DNA from: Psychrobacter cibarius
GTDB taxonomy: Bacteria > Pseudomonadota > Gammaproteobacteria > Pseudomonadales > Moraxellaceae
DNA length: 64,000 bases
Direction of reading: 5' to 3'
NCBI GenBank assembly: GCA_030686115.1
Contig: CP131612.1
Location: 558,001-622,000, forward strand
The notes under the pieces are model-generated. The model did not search any database and was not told the origin of the DNA. It saw only the letters and a program-made list of their open reading frames with translations. Below are positions 47,272 to 57,631 of the stretch, piece after piece. The translations under genes were made by a program, and so were the position numbers. How positions within the stretch are numbered: the first letter of the stretch is position 1; the number at the start of each line of letters is the position of its first letter.

Positions 47272-48081
47272 TTATTTTAAGATAAGTTGCCAAGGTTCTA
47301 TGGTATCAAGTAACGATACGGCGAGTGGTTTATGAGAGTTATTTTGCCATTTGACAATATTATTAGCCGTTAAGAGATCCAATTGAGTCAAAAAGTCAGC
47401 ACGCGGTAGCGTGGTTGCACCCAAGCTCATTAAATGCTCATTTGGTAGCTGACAGTCAACCAGCGCCACATGGCTTTGTTCACATAAGCGCATTAGACCC
47501 CAAAATGCGAACTTTGAGGCGTTAGAGGCGATATGAAACATCGATTCGCCGAAGTAAATGCTACCTATTTTTAGACCATAAAGCCCGCCAATGAGTTGCC
47601 CTTTATCATTCCAAACTTCAATGCTATGTGCAAATCCTTGTGCATGCAGTTCGGTATAAGCCTCAATCATTTCATCATGAATCCAAGTATGTTCGCCCTC
47701 GGGCTGTTCATTATTGAGGCGATCACTGCGCGGTAAACTACAGGCATGAATAACGTCATCAAAAGCTTGATTCAGGGTTAATTGCCAACGCTCGCGGATG
47801 GCTTGCTTACGCAGCGACTTGCTTGGCTTATAATTGGTTGGCACCATCACGCAGCGCGGGTCTGGGCACCACCATGCAATTGGTTCATCTTCATTAAACC
47901 AAGGAAACAGACCCTGCGCGTAAGCAGAAATCAATGTTTCGGCTGCCAAATCTCCTCCTATAGCAACGATGCCAATGCCGTCAGGATCAACCATCAAAGG
48001 GTCAGGAAAGTCATAACGCCCAAGACTTTTTAAGGTCTCAGGCGTGATCTGCTCATTGTTATATTGAGAGAAATTACCCAT
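47272..48081 (-). CDS. aat: Leucyl/phenylalanyl-tRNA-protein transferase
   Basis: Aat adds Leu or Phe to the N-terminal Arg or Lys of proteins, marking them for ClpAP through the N-end rule. Motifs fit: LISAYAQGLFPWFNEDEPIAWWCPDPRCV and the GGLYGLKIGSIYFGESMFH core. Its ATG follows the trxB stop codon directly (TAAATG), with the ribosome binding site in the trxB end. A trxB-aat pair next to ftsK is a common gammaproteobacterial arrangement. The protein is 269 residues, somewhat longer than E. coli Aat (234), due to N- and C-terminal extensions. Confidence 0.96.
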   Translation of the reverse strand: MGNFSQYNNEQITPETLKSLGRYDFPDPLMVDPDGIGIVAIGGDLAAETLISAYAQGLFPWFNEDEPIAWWCPDPRCVMVPTNYKPSKSLRKQAIRERWQLTLNQAFDDVIHACSLPRSDRLNNEQPEGEHTWIHDEMIEAYTELHAQGFAHSIEVWNDKGQLIGGLYGLKIGSIYFGESMFHIASNASKFAFWGLMRLCEQSHVALVDCQLPNEHLMSLGATTLPRADFLTQLDLLTANNIVKWQNNSHKPLAVSLLDTIEPWQLILK

Positions 48082-49673
<1,592 letters not shown>

Positions 49674-52600
49674 GTGATATCAGCACCGCTTATTGAGTAT
49701 TTAAAAAAGGGAATATTTACCCTCCTTGGGTTAATACTGGCCGTTTATCTATTTGTCATTTTGATGACATATACCAGTAACGATCCTAGTTGGTCGCATA
49801 TCAGTAGCGATATGACCACGATTAATAATGTAGGCGGCGAATCGGGTGCTTGGTTATCTGACTTGCTTTATAGCTTCTTTGGTTTTGGTGCATGGTGGCT
49901 GCTGGCGTTTGTGGTTTATGAGTCTATCCTTATTTGGTGGGACAACAAGCCAACGTTTTGGCTGATGCGAGTGGTTGCTTATGTGTTTTTATTATTAAGT
50001 GCCAGTGCGTTGTTTGCACAATTGGTGGCGTTAGTACAGCAATTGACCAATCCAGGAACGCTAGGACTGGAAAGCGTGGCTGGTGGCATTATTGGGTTTG
50101 AATTACAGGCGCGTTTGGCACAGCTTTTATCGCAGTGGGGGAGTGTGATTTTCTTGACGGCATTCGTCATTATTACCGCAACTTTTGCCTTTAATATTCA
50201 TTGGCTAGCGATTTATGAGAAGGTTAAGGCGCTATCGTGGCTGGGCTCAGGGGTGAAGCATCAGGGTAGGATGCACGATAGCGTGTCAACCACGCCAGAA
50301 AATATCAATGCCAAGCAAAATGATGAAAACATAGCCAACAGTAATGCGAAAAAAGACGTAGCCGATCACGAGCAGTTACCACTTGAGTTGCAAGTTGCTG
50401 GCAATGCTCAAGCCGTAGACAACAGTGGTCGGTTCAGCAATGTGTTGTCAGAGTTCTTGGCAACGTCAGGGTTGGCTGAGAGCGTTAAAGCTTCTGTAGT
50501 TGCCGCAACACAAGCGGCGATGCCTAATTCAGCTGCTAAATCTAGTCGTGAGAATAGTGAACCTGTTCCTGTCTCAGTAGAGACACCTAGCAATACTGTT
50601 CAAAATCTTGCAAGTCATACGAATACATCGACGCCGTTAAGTCCTGCCATGACTGCTATCCGTAAAGTCGAGCCAAGCTTTGCTTGGAATGACGCCAATA
50701 CTGTCGATGACTTATTAGCCAGCGAACAAATGGCTTATCACGCTAATGATATGAACACTTCTGATTCAGCCACTACTACTTCTGTATATGCTGATAGCAA
50801 TACTGAGTCGTTAGAGACAGCGGCGCTAGACTCTACAGCGATATCAGCCGTAGAGATGTCCGAAGCTCAACCAACAGAGAACTTGCCGTCAACAGCTCAG
50901 CCATCAATAAATGAGCTAGTATACGGTGAGACGGCTGACAAAACGGATAATGAGCTTGAATCGTTTGAGTTAGAGGATAAAGTGGAGGCCGTTGATATAC
51001 TGGCCGATGCATGGTTGGCAGAGCATGCGGATGTCTTAACATCTACAGCTATGCAGCCTACAGAAACAGTACAAGCAGCAGTCACAGCGCCTGCGACAGA
51101 CTCATCAAATAGCAAAATGCACGACTTTGCTGATGAATGGTTTGATGAAGAGCCGGAAATGTTAGAGGACTCCGAGACTTCTTCTGTATCTAACGAAGCG
51201 AGTGTCGCCAAAGCAGTAGACGTGGTTGAACCAGTTGCTTCAGTCGCTGATATGACGCCGACCAATACGCCACCGTCTAATCCTAAACTGCCGCCTACGG
51301 TAGAAACCCGCGTCACAGCATCAGCTATTGAACCAATAGTTGTGCCTAAACCAACGGTAAGTTTTGCGGTACCTGAGGGCGATAGTAGCAATCATATCAC
51401 TGACATGATGCCAGAGGATGATAGCGCTGAGGATGTGAATGCGCCCGTTATGCCAGATATTAGTGATGATGCCGCCTTCAGTCAAAAATCACGCTCGATG
51501 CAAACAGCTGCCTATCGTAGTAGCCTAACGCCTATTCCAGAGATTTCTATTTTGGATAAGCCAGACCCTGATCGTAAGCCCAGTTATACCGTCGCCGAGC
51601 TTGAGCAATTATCAGAGTTACTAGAGATTAAGTTACAAGAATTTAATGTAAAGGCGAATGTGGTCAACGCCATTCCGGGTCCTGTTGTTACCCGCTTTGA
51701 AGTGGAGCTTGCTGCTGGAGTAAAAGCCAGTAAGGTTACCGGTATTTCACGTGATTTGGCGCGCTCGTTATCGATGGCGTCTTTACGTGTGGTTGAAGTC
51801 ATTCCGGGTAAGCCATATATCGGTATCGAAGTACCCAATAAGCAGCGCGAAATGGTACGTTTGATTGAGCTATTGAATACCGAAAAATTCCAAGATCCCA
51901 AAGCTCAAATCAGCATGGCGATGGGTAAGGATATTGGTGGTAATGCCATCATTACTGACCTTGCGCGCGCGCCGCATATGTTGGTTGCTGGGACTACAGG
52001 TTCGGGTAAATCGGTATTGGTCAACTCGATGCTACTATCGATGCTACTCAAATATACGCCAAATGAGCTGCGTCTCATCTTGATTGATCCAAAGCAGCTC
52101 GAGCTTGCCAACTATAATGATATCCCGCATCTGTTAACACCAGTCGTCACCGATATGACTGAAGCGGCCAGTGCTTTATCATGGTGCGTGGCAGAGATGG
52201 AACGTCGCTATCAACTGATGAGTTTACTCAAAGTGCGTAAGCTTAATGAGTTTAATAAAAAGGTCATTGCTGCTGAAAAATCGGGCAATCCGATGCTTGA
52301 TCCTTTGTGGCGACCTAATGACAGCGTGAGTATCAGCCAAGCACCGAAGCTAAAAACCTTGCCGATGATTGTCATTGTCGCGGATGAGTTTGCCGATATG
52401 ATTATGCAAGTCGGTAAACAAGCCGAAGAGCTTATCACCCGTCTTGCACAAAAATCGCGGGCAGCAGGGATTCATTTAATGCTGGCTACCCAGCGTCCAT
52501 CGGTCGATGTCATCACGGGTTTGATTAAAGCCAATATTCCCGTGCGGGCGGCACTACGTGTGAACTCAAAAGTAGATTCGCGGACGATTCTGGACAGTGG

Positions 52601-53006
52601 CGGTGCCGAAGACATGCTGGGTAATGGTGACATGCTATTTTTAGGACCTGGGCAAATTGAGCCAGATCGTGTGCATGGTGCCTATGTCAGCGATGAAGAG
52701 GTCAACCGTGTTTGTGATGCGTGGCGCGAACGCGGTGCGCCTGATTATATTGACAATATGGCAGGCAACTTTGAACTGTCTAGTCCTAGTGGCGGTGGTA
52801 GTACGGCTAACGCCTCTGGTGAGGACGATGACCTTTATAACGATGCTGTGGCCTTTATTATGGAGACGCGAAAAGTTTCTGCTTCAAGTATTCAGCGTAA
52901 ATTTAGCATCGGCTATAACCGTGCCGCACGTATCGTAGATTCCATGGAGGACGCGGGGTTGGTCAGCTCAATGGGTAAAAGCGGTAAGCGTGAGCTATTA
53001 ATGTAG
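49674..53006 (+). CDS. ftsK: DNA translocase FtsK
   Basis: FtsK moves chromosome DNA through the division septum and starts dimer resolution at dif. The N-terminus has about four membrane helices (residues 14 to 175). A very acidic, low-complexity linker of some 420 residues follows (about 190-615). The motor has Walker A VAGTTGSGKSVLVNS and Walker B MIVIVADEFADM, and the C-terminal gamma winged helix (SIQRKFSIGYNRAARIVDSMEDAGLVS) reads KOPS. The start codon is GTG at 49674, with AAGGCAG upstream. At 1110 residues it is shorter than E. coli FtsK (1329). Confidence 0.96.
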   Translation: MISAPLIEYLKKGIFTLLGLILAVYLFVILMTYTSNDPSWSHISSDMTTINNVGGESGAWLSDLLYSFFGFGAWWLLAFVVYESILIWWDNKPTFWLMRVVAYVFLLLSASALFAQLVALVQQLTNPGTLGLESVAGGIIGFELQARLAQLLSQWGSVIFLTAFVIITATFAFNIHWLAIYEKVKALSWLGSGVKHQGRMHDSVSTTPENINAKQNDENIANSNAKKDVADHEQLPLELQVAGNAQAVDNSGRFSNVLSEFLATSGLAESVKASVVAATQAAMPNSAAKSSRENSEPVPVSVETPSNTVQNLASHTNTSTPLSPAMTAIRKVEPSFAWNDANTVDDLLASEQMAYHANDMNTSDSATTTSVYADSNTESLETAALDSTAISAVEMSEAQPTENLPSTAQPSINELVYGETADKTDNELESFELEDKVEAVDILADAWLAEHADVLTSTAMQPTETVQAAVTAPATDSSNSKMHDFADEWFDEEPEMLEDSETSSVSNEASVAKAVDVVEPVASVADMTPTNTPPSNPKLPPTVETRVTASAIEPIVVPKPTVSFAVPEGDSSNHITDMMPEDDSAEDVNAPVMPDISDDAAFSQKSRSMQTAAYRSSLTPIPEISILDKPDPDRKPSYTVAELEQLSELLEIKLQEFNVKANVVNAIPGPVVTRFEVELAAGVKASKVTGISRDLARSLSMASLRVVEVIPGKPYIGIEVPNKQREMVRLIELLNTEKFQDPKAQISMAMGKDIGGNAIITDLARAPHMLVAGTTGSGKSVLVNSMLLSMLLKYTPNELRLILIDPKQLELANYNDIPHLLTPVVTDMTEAASALSWCVAEMERRYQLMSLLKVRKLNEFNKKVIAAEKSGNPMLDPLWRPNDSVSISQAPKLKTLPMIVIVADEFADMIMQVGKQAEELITRLAQKSRAAGIHLMLATQRPSVDVITGLIKANIPVRAALRVNSKVDSRTILDSGGAEDMLGNGDMLFLGPGQIEPDRVHGAYVSDEEVNRVCDAWRERGAPDYIDNMAGNFELSSPSGGGSTANASGEDDDLYNDAVAFIMETRKVSASSIQRKFSIGYNRAARIVDSMEDAGLVSSMGKSGKRELLM

Positions 53007-53029
53007 CGTTTAGACTTTATTAGACAATA

Positions 53030-53067
53030 AAAAAGATGAGTCACAAAAGTGGTTCGTCTTTTTTATT
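53030..53067 (+). terminator. Intrinsic terminator of ftsK
   Basis: AAGATGAGTCAC pairs with GTGGTTCGTCTT (some G-T pairs) over a four-base loop, with a T-run after it. Confidence 0.85.
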
Positions 53068-53222
53068 GAAAAAATATGATAGCGCTCATGTCTGAGTGAC
53101 CAATCAGTTTTTTTATCAATTATCAGCACTCGTTTTTTATACTAAACTGACCTTTGTTGATAGCATAAATATCACTCAATTTTCAGAAATTTTAGGTTCA
53201 TTACTCAGCAAGGAGGCAGGTT

Positions 53223-54716
53223 ATGTTTAAAGAATATACCCAATATGATGCCATAGCATTGGCGGCATTGGTCAATGCAGGTGAAGTCAGCGCTCAAGAG
53301 GTGTTAGATGCTGCCGTCTATCAAGCCAATACACTCAATCCCAAATTAAACGCTATTATCCATCGTTTCGATGACCGTGCTTATCATGCTGCACAGGCGG
53401 GATTACCCTCAGGTATATTTAATGGTGTGCCTTATTTGCTCAAAGATTTGTCATTTAGCTTTGCCGATGAGCCAATCACGATGGGCAGTCGTAGTGTTAA
53501 TATCATCTCTGAGTGCGACAGTGAAATCGTCAAGCGTATGAAAGCCACAGGTGTGAATACCTTTGGCAAAACCAATACGCCAGAATTTGGTTTAATCATT
53601 ACCACTGAACCAAAAGCCCATGGTGCGACTCATAACCCTTTCAAAAAAGGTTACAGCTCTGGCGGTTCATCGGGTGGTAGTGCAGCGTCAGTGGCGAGCG
53701 GTATCGTACCGATGGCGGGCGCGGGTGATGGTGGTGGCTCGATACGCTTCCCCGCTGCTTGGTGCGGCGTGTTTGGACTCAAACCCAGTCGTGGTCGTAA
53801 CCCGATAGGTCCTAAGTTCGGGGAAGGCTGGGAAGGTGCAGTCGCAGATCACGTGATTACCCGCAGCGTACGTGACAGTGCCGCGATGCTCGACGCTACA
53901 AATGGCGCAGAGATTGGTGCGCCTTATGTCATCGCGCCACCTGATGGCACATTTTTGCAAGCTGCGATGCGCGCACCAAGGCAATTAACCATTGCCTTGC
54001 ATCAACAGCCATTGATTGCCAATACTGTGGTGGATAAAGAAGTGTTAGCCGTATTAGAGCAAACGGCTAAGCAGCTAGAAGCCATGGGTCATCGCGTCAT
54101 ACCCGCTGAGCCGAATATCAATATCGAGCAGTTTTGGCATGACTTTATGGTGGTGGTCTGCACCCATACCGCTTTTACCATTGATAATATCGAGCGTGAC
54201 TTTGGGGCAGAGCATATCAAAAACCTAGAGCCGCAAACCTATAATATGGCATTGCTGGGTCGCTCATTATCAGCCGTTGATTTGGCGCATGCTAAGCATG
54301 GTTGGCATCACAGTCAGTATCAAACTGGCTTGTTACTTGAAACCTATGACATGATTTTATGTCCGACCGTGCCGACACCTGCAGTTAAGCATGGTGTATT
54401 GCCACCAAGTCGTATGGATGAAATGCTCATGCGTAGCGCAGGAGTGCTCAATAAGGGCGTCGATATGGGTAAGTATGCCTTTAGCTCAGGTATGATCGAA
54501 AAGCTTAGTCAGCCTGTACTGGGCAAAATGGCCTTTACACTACTGGGTAATATCACGGGATTGCCAGCGATGTCATTACCGGTAGGAATGAGTAAAAAAG
54601 GTTTGCCAATTGGGATGCAGCTGATTGGGCGTATGAATGATGAAGCGACATTATTCAGTGTGGCAGGGGAGCTGGAGCGAGCAGGGTTGTTTACCAAGGC
54701 AGCCTTTGAGAAGTAA
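53223..54716 (+). CDS. Amidase-signature family amidase
   Basis: This 497-residue enzyme belongs to the amidase-signature family. The Ser-cisSer-Lys triad is visible: Lys74 (LLKDLSF), the cis-Ser in GGSSGGSAA (about 149-150) and the nucleophile Ser173 ([13 protein letters not shown]). Family members cut amides, some of them nylon oligomers, aryl amides or malonamate; the substrate cannot be told. AAGGAGG lies about six bases before the ATG. It is not in a gatCAB context (gatC and gatB are not next to it), so a catabolic or detoxifying role is more likely. Confidence 0.9.
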   Translation: MFKEYTQYDAIALAALVNAGEVSAQEVLDAAVYQANTLNPKLNAIIHRFDDRAYHAAQAGLPSGIFNGVPYLLKDLSFSFADEPITMGSRSVNIISECDSEIVKRMKATGVNTFGKTNTPEFGLIITTEPKAHGATHNPFKKGYSSGGSSGGSAASVASGIVPMAGAGDGGGSIRFPAAWCGVFGLKPSRGRNPIGPKFGEGWEGAVADHVITRSVRDSAAMLDATNGAEIGAPYVIAPPDGTFLQAAMRAPRQLTIALHQQPLIANTVVDKEVLAVLEQTAKQLEAMGHRVIPAEPNINIEQFWHDFMVVVCTHTAFTIDNIERDFGAEHIKNLEPQTYNMALLGRSLSAVDLAHAKHGWHHSQYQTGLLLETYDMILCPTVPTPAVKHGVLPPSRMDEMLMRSAGVLNKGVDMGKYAFSSGMIEKLSQPVLGKMAFTLLGNITGLPAMSLPVGMSKKGLPIGMQLIGRMNDEATLFSVAGELERAGLFTKAAFEK

Positions 54717-54730
54717 GTTTGCATTTTATC

Positions 54731-54753
54731 GATTAAGTAATGATTACTTAATC
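54731..54753. repeat. Perfect palindrome between convergent genes
   Basis: GATTAAGTAAT (54731-54741) and ATTACTTAATC (54743-54753) are exact inverted repeats around one base. The right arm covers the stop codon of the dioxygenase gene. There is no T-run, so it is not a standard terminator. Confidence 0.7.
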
Positions 54754-55641
54754 AAATCGATAAATATCCATGCCTAAGCTATGATGCGCCATACTTTGAT
54801 GAACAACTGAGACACGCTGACCTATACCTAGGGCAAAAAATAATGGCAACAGATGCTCGTCACTCGGATGAATATCTTTATAGTCAGGATATTGCTGCCA
54901 ATCTAAAGCACTAGGAATGTCTGTTTTGAGCTGTTGTAGCAGCCATTGCTTAAATGCTTTAGCCGTTTGGTCAACACTATCTGCTTGCCAGCGTAATGCT
55001 TGCAGATTATGGGTAATGTTACCTGAGCCAATGATAAGTATTTGCTCCTCACGTAGGCGCGCTAGCTGCGCACCCAATTGATAACAGGCGATACTGTCAT
55101 AATGCTGCGGTAGAGAAACCTGTACGATAGGTATCTCAGCCTCTGGATATAAGTGCCTGAGCGGCGCCCACACCCCATGATCACAAGCCCGCACTGGATT
55201 GACACTACACGTAATACCGCGTGTAGTGAGCTGCTGGGCAAGGGATTCAGCAAGCGCTGGCTGACCAGCTGCAGGGTATTGAAGCTCATATAGCTCAGGC
55301 GGAAAACCTGAAAAGTCGTGCCAAGTCTTGGGTTGAGGATTACTGCTTATTTCGAGTTTGGCGGATTGCCAATGCGCTGACATAATCAGGATGGCACGTG
55401 GCTTTGGTAAGTTTTGCCCAATACGTGCCAGTGCACTGGTCGTGGCAGATTGTTCAATGGCAAGCGTGGGTGCACCATGCGAGATAAACAATGCTGGTAG
55501 CTTAGCCACATTTGACCCTAAAGCAGGTGCATCTGTCCAAACGCCAGTTGCCGTAATAGGTGTTGGCAAATGAGAGTACGAGTCATCAGGCTGATGAATT
55601 GAATGAGGGACGGTAGGTGTCGCATGTTTTGGATATTTCAT
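54748..55641 (-). CDS. DODA-type class III extradiol dioxygenase
   Basis: This 297-residue protein belongs to the LigB-like superfamily close to E. coli YgiD (4,5-DOPA dioxygenase). Metal-site histidines are plausible in LFISHGAPTLAI, ILIMSAHWQS and NPVRACDHGVWAPLRHLYPEA, and IGSGNITHNL is a family mark. Members open catechol rings; 4,5-DOPA is one known substrate. ATG 55641 is chosen over GTG 55662; neither has a strong ribosome binding site. The N-terminus before residue 50 is longer than usual. Confidence 0.88.
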   Translation of the reverse strand: MKYPKHATPTVPHSIHQPDDSYSHLPTPITATGVWTDAPALGSNVAKLPALFISHGAPTLAIEQSATTSALARIGQNLPKPRAILIMSAHWQSAKLEISSNPQPKTWHDFSGFPPELYELQYPAAGQPALAESLAQQLTTRGITCSVNPVRACDHGVWAPLRHLYPEAEIPIVQVSLPQHYDSIACYQLGAQLARLREEQILIIGSGNITHNLQALRWQADSVDQTAKAFKQWLLQQLKTDIPSALDWQQYPDYKDIHPSDEHLLPLFFALGIGQRVSVVHQSMAHHSLGMDIYRFD

Positions 55642-55756
55642 GTAGCGTTTATTAGGGCGCACCGCGATTTTTCAATTGCTTCTATTATTGATATTGTTGC
55701 CCATAAACTATCAGCACAAAATATTAGCACAGAGTATAGCAGTGTTTAATGATTGC

Positions 55757-56245
55757 TTAATTGCCACGATGATAAGGGTGATTGTTATTGATACTCATCG
55801 CACGATACAATTGTTCCATTAGTACAACACGTACCAACGGATGCGGTAATGTCAGCGCTGATAGTGACAATTTTACATCGGCTTTGGCTAATACTTCTGG
55901 CGATACGCCGTCTGCACCGCCGATCACCAGTGCAATATCATCGCCTTGCTGCATGCCATCAGCTAATTTATCAGCCAGCCCTTCTGTGGAAATCATTTTA
56001 CCTTTGACATCCAATACCCATAGTTGCTCACGCCCTGAGGTATTATGAGCGGCTAATATTGCCTGTCCTTCTTGCTCACGGTATTGTGCCAAATTGGCAT
56101 CAGACGGGTTTTTTGCACGCTTTGCGGCAGCAATTTCCACGATTTCTGTACTGAGCATAGGTTGGATACGCTTAAAATACTCATCGAACCCCGTTTGTAC
56201 CCATTTAGGCATTTTATTACCGACGGTTAAAATTCTTACTTTCAT
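55757..56245 (-). CDS. rlmH: 23S rRNA (pseudouridine1915-N3)-methyltransferase RlmH
   Basis: RlmH is a SPOUT methyltransferase that methylates pseudouridine 1915 in helix 69 of 23S rRNA. The SAM-binding knot is seen in VIGGADGVSPEVL and LPHPLVRVVLMEQLYRAMSI, and the end is HPYHRGN. ATG at 56245 gives the usual start MKVRILTVGNKMPKWV and a normal 162 residues (E. coli 155); the longer frame to 56272 is not expected. rsfS, its common neighbour, is not adjacent. Confidence 0.95.
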   Translation of the reverse strand: MKVRILTVGNKMPKWVQTGFDEYFKRIQPMLSTEIVEIAAAKRAKNPSDANLAQYREQEGQAILAAHNTSGREQLWVLDVKGKMISTEGLADKLADGMQQGDDIALVIGGADGVSPEVLAKADVKLSLSALTLPHPLVRVVLMEQLYRAMSINNNHPYHRGN

Positions 56246-56376
56246 AGCCAGTACCACTTTAATTTTAGTCATTAGTAAAATATAACAAAAGAATTCTACG
56301 CTTAAGTGAACGTAACAAACAACCTTTTTACCCTGTCGTTTTTGATGATTTACTAATCTTCGATAAGCAATAGGTA

Positions 56377-56925
56377 TTACATCAAAGGCTGTATGGTTTG
56401 CGAGACACTATCTTCTGTATTTTGGTCATTACCACTCGCATCAGTTGGGCTGGGTTTTGGAATAATAGTAAGCTTGGCATCAGACTCAAAAACGATGGCT
56501 TCAACATCATCGAAACTATGCACTCCTTCAGAGCGCATCGCACATTCAATCTCTTGACGAGTCAGCCGCTCAGTGCGCATGGCATCTGGCAAAAACTGCC
56601 CCTGATAAAAAACAATACGCGGCTCTGACAAAATAAAACTACTAAATTGCGGTGAGATAGAGGCGTATTTCGTAACTAAAAACTGCAATAGATAAAGTAC
56701 TAAAATCGATGAAACCCCTTCGACAAAGGGAATGTCTTTGAGCAGAATAGTACTGGCACCAAGTGAACCGATCATCACGGTGACGATCCAATCAAAATTA
56801 TTGAGCTGCGAGGTGGAGCGTTTACCTGAGATTTTGGTCACCAGTACGATCAACACATAAACCATGACAGTCGTCAAAACGATGCGTCCAAGCTTGTCTA
56901 TATTGTCAAAAAAAACCATGTCCAT
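56377..56925 (-). CDS. DUF421 membrane protein (YetF-like)
   Basis: This 182-residue protein has three N-terminal membrane helices (about 14-35, 45-62, 67-88) and a soluble C-terminal domain, with the family marks GKRSTSQLNNFDWIVTVMIGS and MRTERLTRQEIECAMRSEGV. DUF421 proteins of the YetF/YdfS type occur in many bacteria without known function. The last 20 residues are a polar tail. The ATG has a GAGCAT-like purine stretch upstream. Confidence 0.88.
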   Translation of the reverse strand: MDMVFFDNIDKLGRIVLTTVMVYVLIVLVTKISGKRSTSQLNNFDWIVTVMIGSLGASTILLKDIPFVEGVSSILVLYLLQFLVTKYASISPQFSSFILSEPRIVFYQGQFLPDAMRTERLTRQEIECAMRSEGVHSFDDVEAIVFESDAKLTIIPKPSPTDASGNDQNTEDSVSQTIQPLM

Positions 56926-57072
56926 GATAAATGCTCCTATTAAAATATAAAACCGTTAATCACCTAAAATCATTCAAAAGGTTACTCATTAAAGTTAGCC
57001 TAACGGATTTTATGTATTAATAGGGAGAAAAATTTGTAGCACCTTGTAGAGGTTTGGCTGAGACTTCCTCGC

Positions 57073-57588
57073 TCACATAGTTTTGCGTTTAGGGTCAAGC
57101 AGGCGATTGATCGCCCAAAGACTGATGCGAGCACTGACCAGTGTCAGCACCAATATCATCACCAGCGATGAGACCAATGGCAATGGTTGCTGGACGGCCA
57201 TCTCTAGTAGGACTTCGCGATTTACCGCATCAAACAACCAAAACCATATGGCTAAGAAGTAGATGACAGTCAGTAGCCAGACCACCGCGACGCCGCCAAA
57301 CATTAAGCGATTGATTTCACCGCTATTCAATGCGCGCTGCTGATGTTTGACAAATTTACGAACCGCGATATAAGCCCCGATAATGATAGACAATACCGTT
57401 ACCAGTTGCGAATTCACAGCAAGCTTGGTTTGAATCATCATAAATATTGCGCTGGCAAGCGTATAGCCAATCGCGAAATAGCCTACATATTGAGCCAATT
57501 TAGGCTGCGCTGACTCATGATTCTTCGGTAGCGGCTCGCCACCTGAATGAGTCTTGGATTTATTGAGATTGGTTGTCTTGCGTGACAT
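57073..57588 (-). CDS. ABZJ_00895-type membrane protein
   Basis: This 171-residue protein has a polar N-terminus (to about 33) and four membrane helices (YVGYFAIGYTLASAIFMMI, LVTVLSIIIGAYIAV, LMFGGVAVVWLLTVIYFLAI, VSSLVMILVLTLVSARISLW). It resembles the ABZJ_00895 family common in Moraxellaceae, of unknown function. ATG 57588 follows AAAGG; a longer reading to 57663 overlaps dacB. It is 43 bases downstream of dacB and probably in its transcript. Confidence 0.75.
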   Translation of the reverse strand: MSRKTTNLNKSKTHSGGEPLPKNHESAQPKLAQYVGYFAIGYTLASAIFMMIQTKLAVNSQLVTVLSIIIGAYIAVRKFVKHQQRALNSGEINRLMFGGVAVVWLLTVIYFLAIWFWLFDAVNREVLLEMAVQQPLPLVSSLVMILVLTLVSARISLWAINRLLDPKRKTM

Positions 57589-57631
57589 AAGTGAACCTTT
57601 ATAAAGGTGGAAAATAGGATGTGGAAAACAC

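Noticed and set aside
50897..51391. 164-codon open frame on the minus strand inside ftsK
   Set aside because: It is antisense to the low-complexity acidic linker of ftsK, whose codon bias creates a long Ser/Thr-rich frame. No ribosome binding site or domain.
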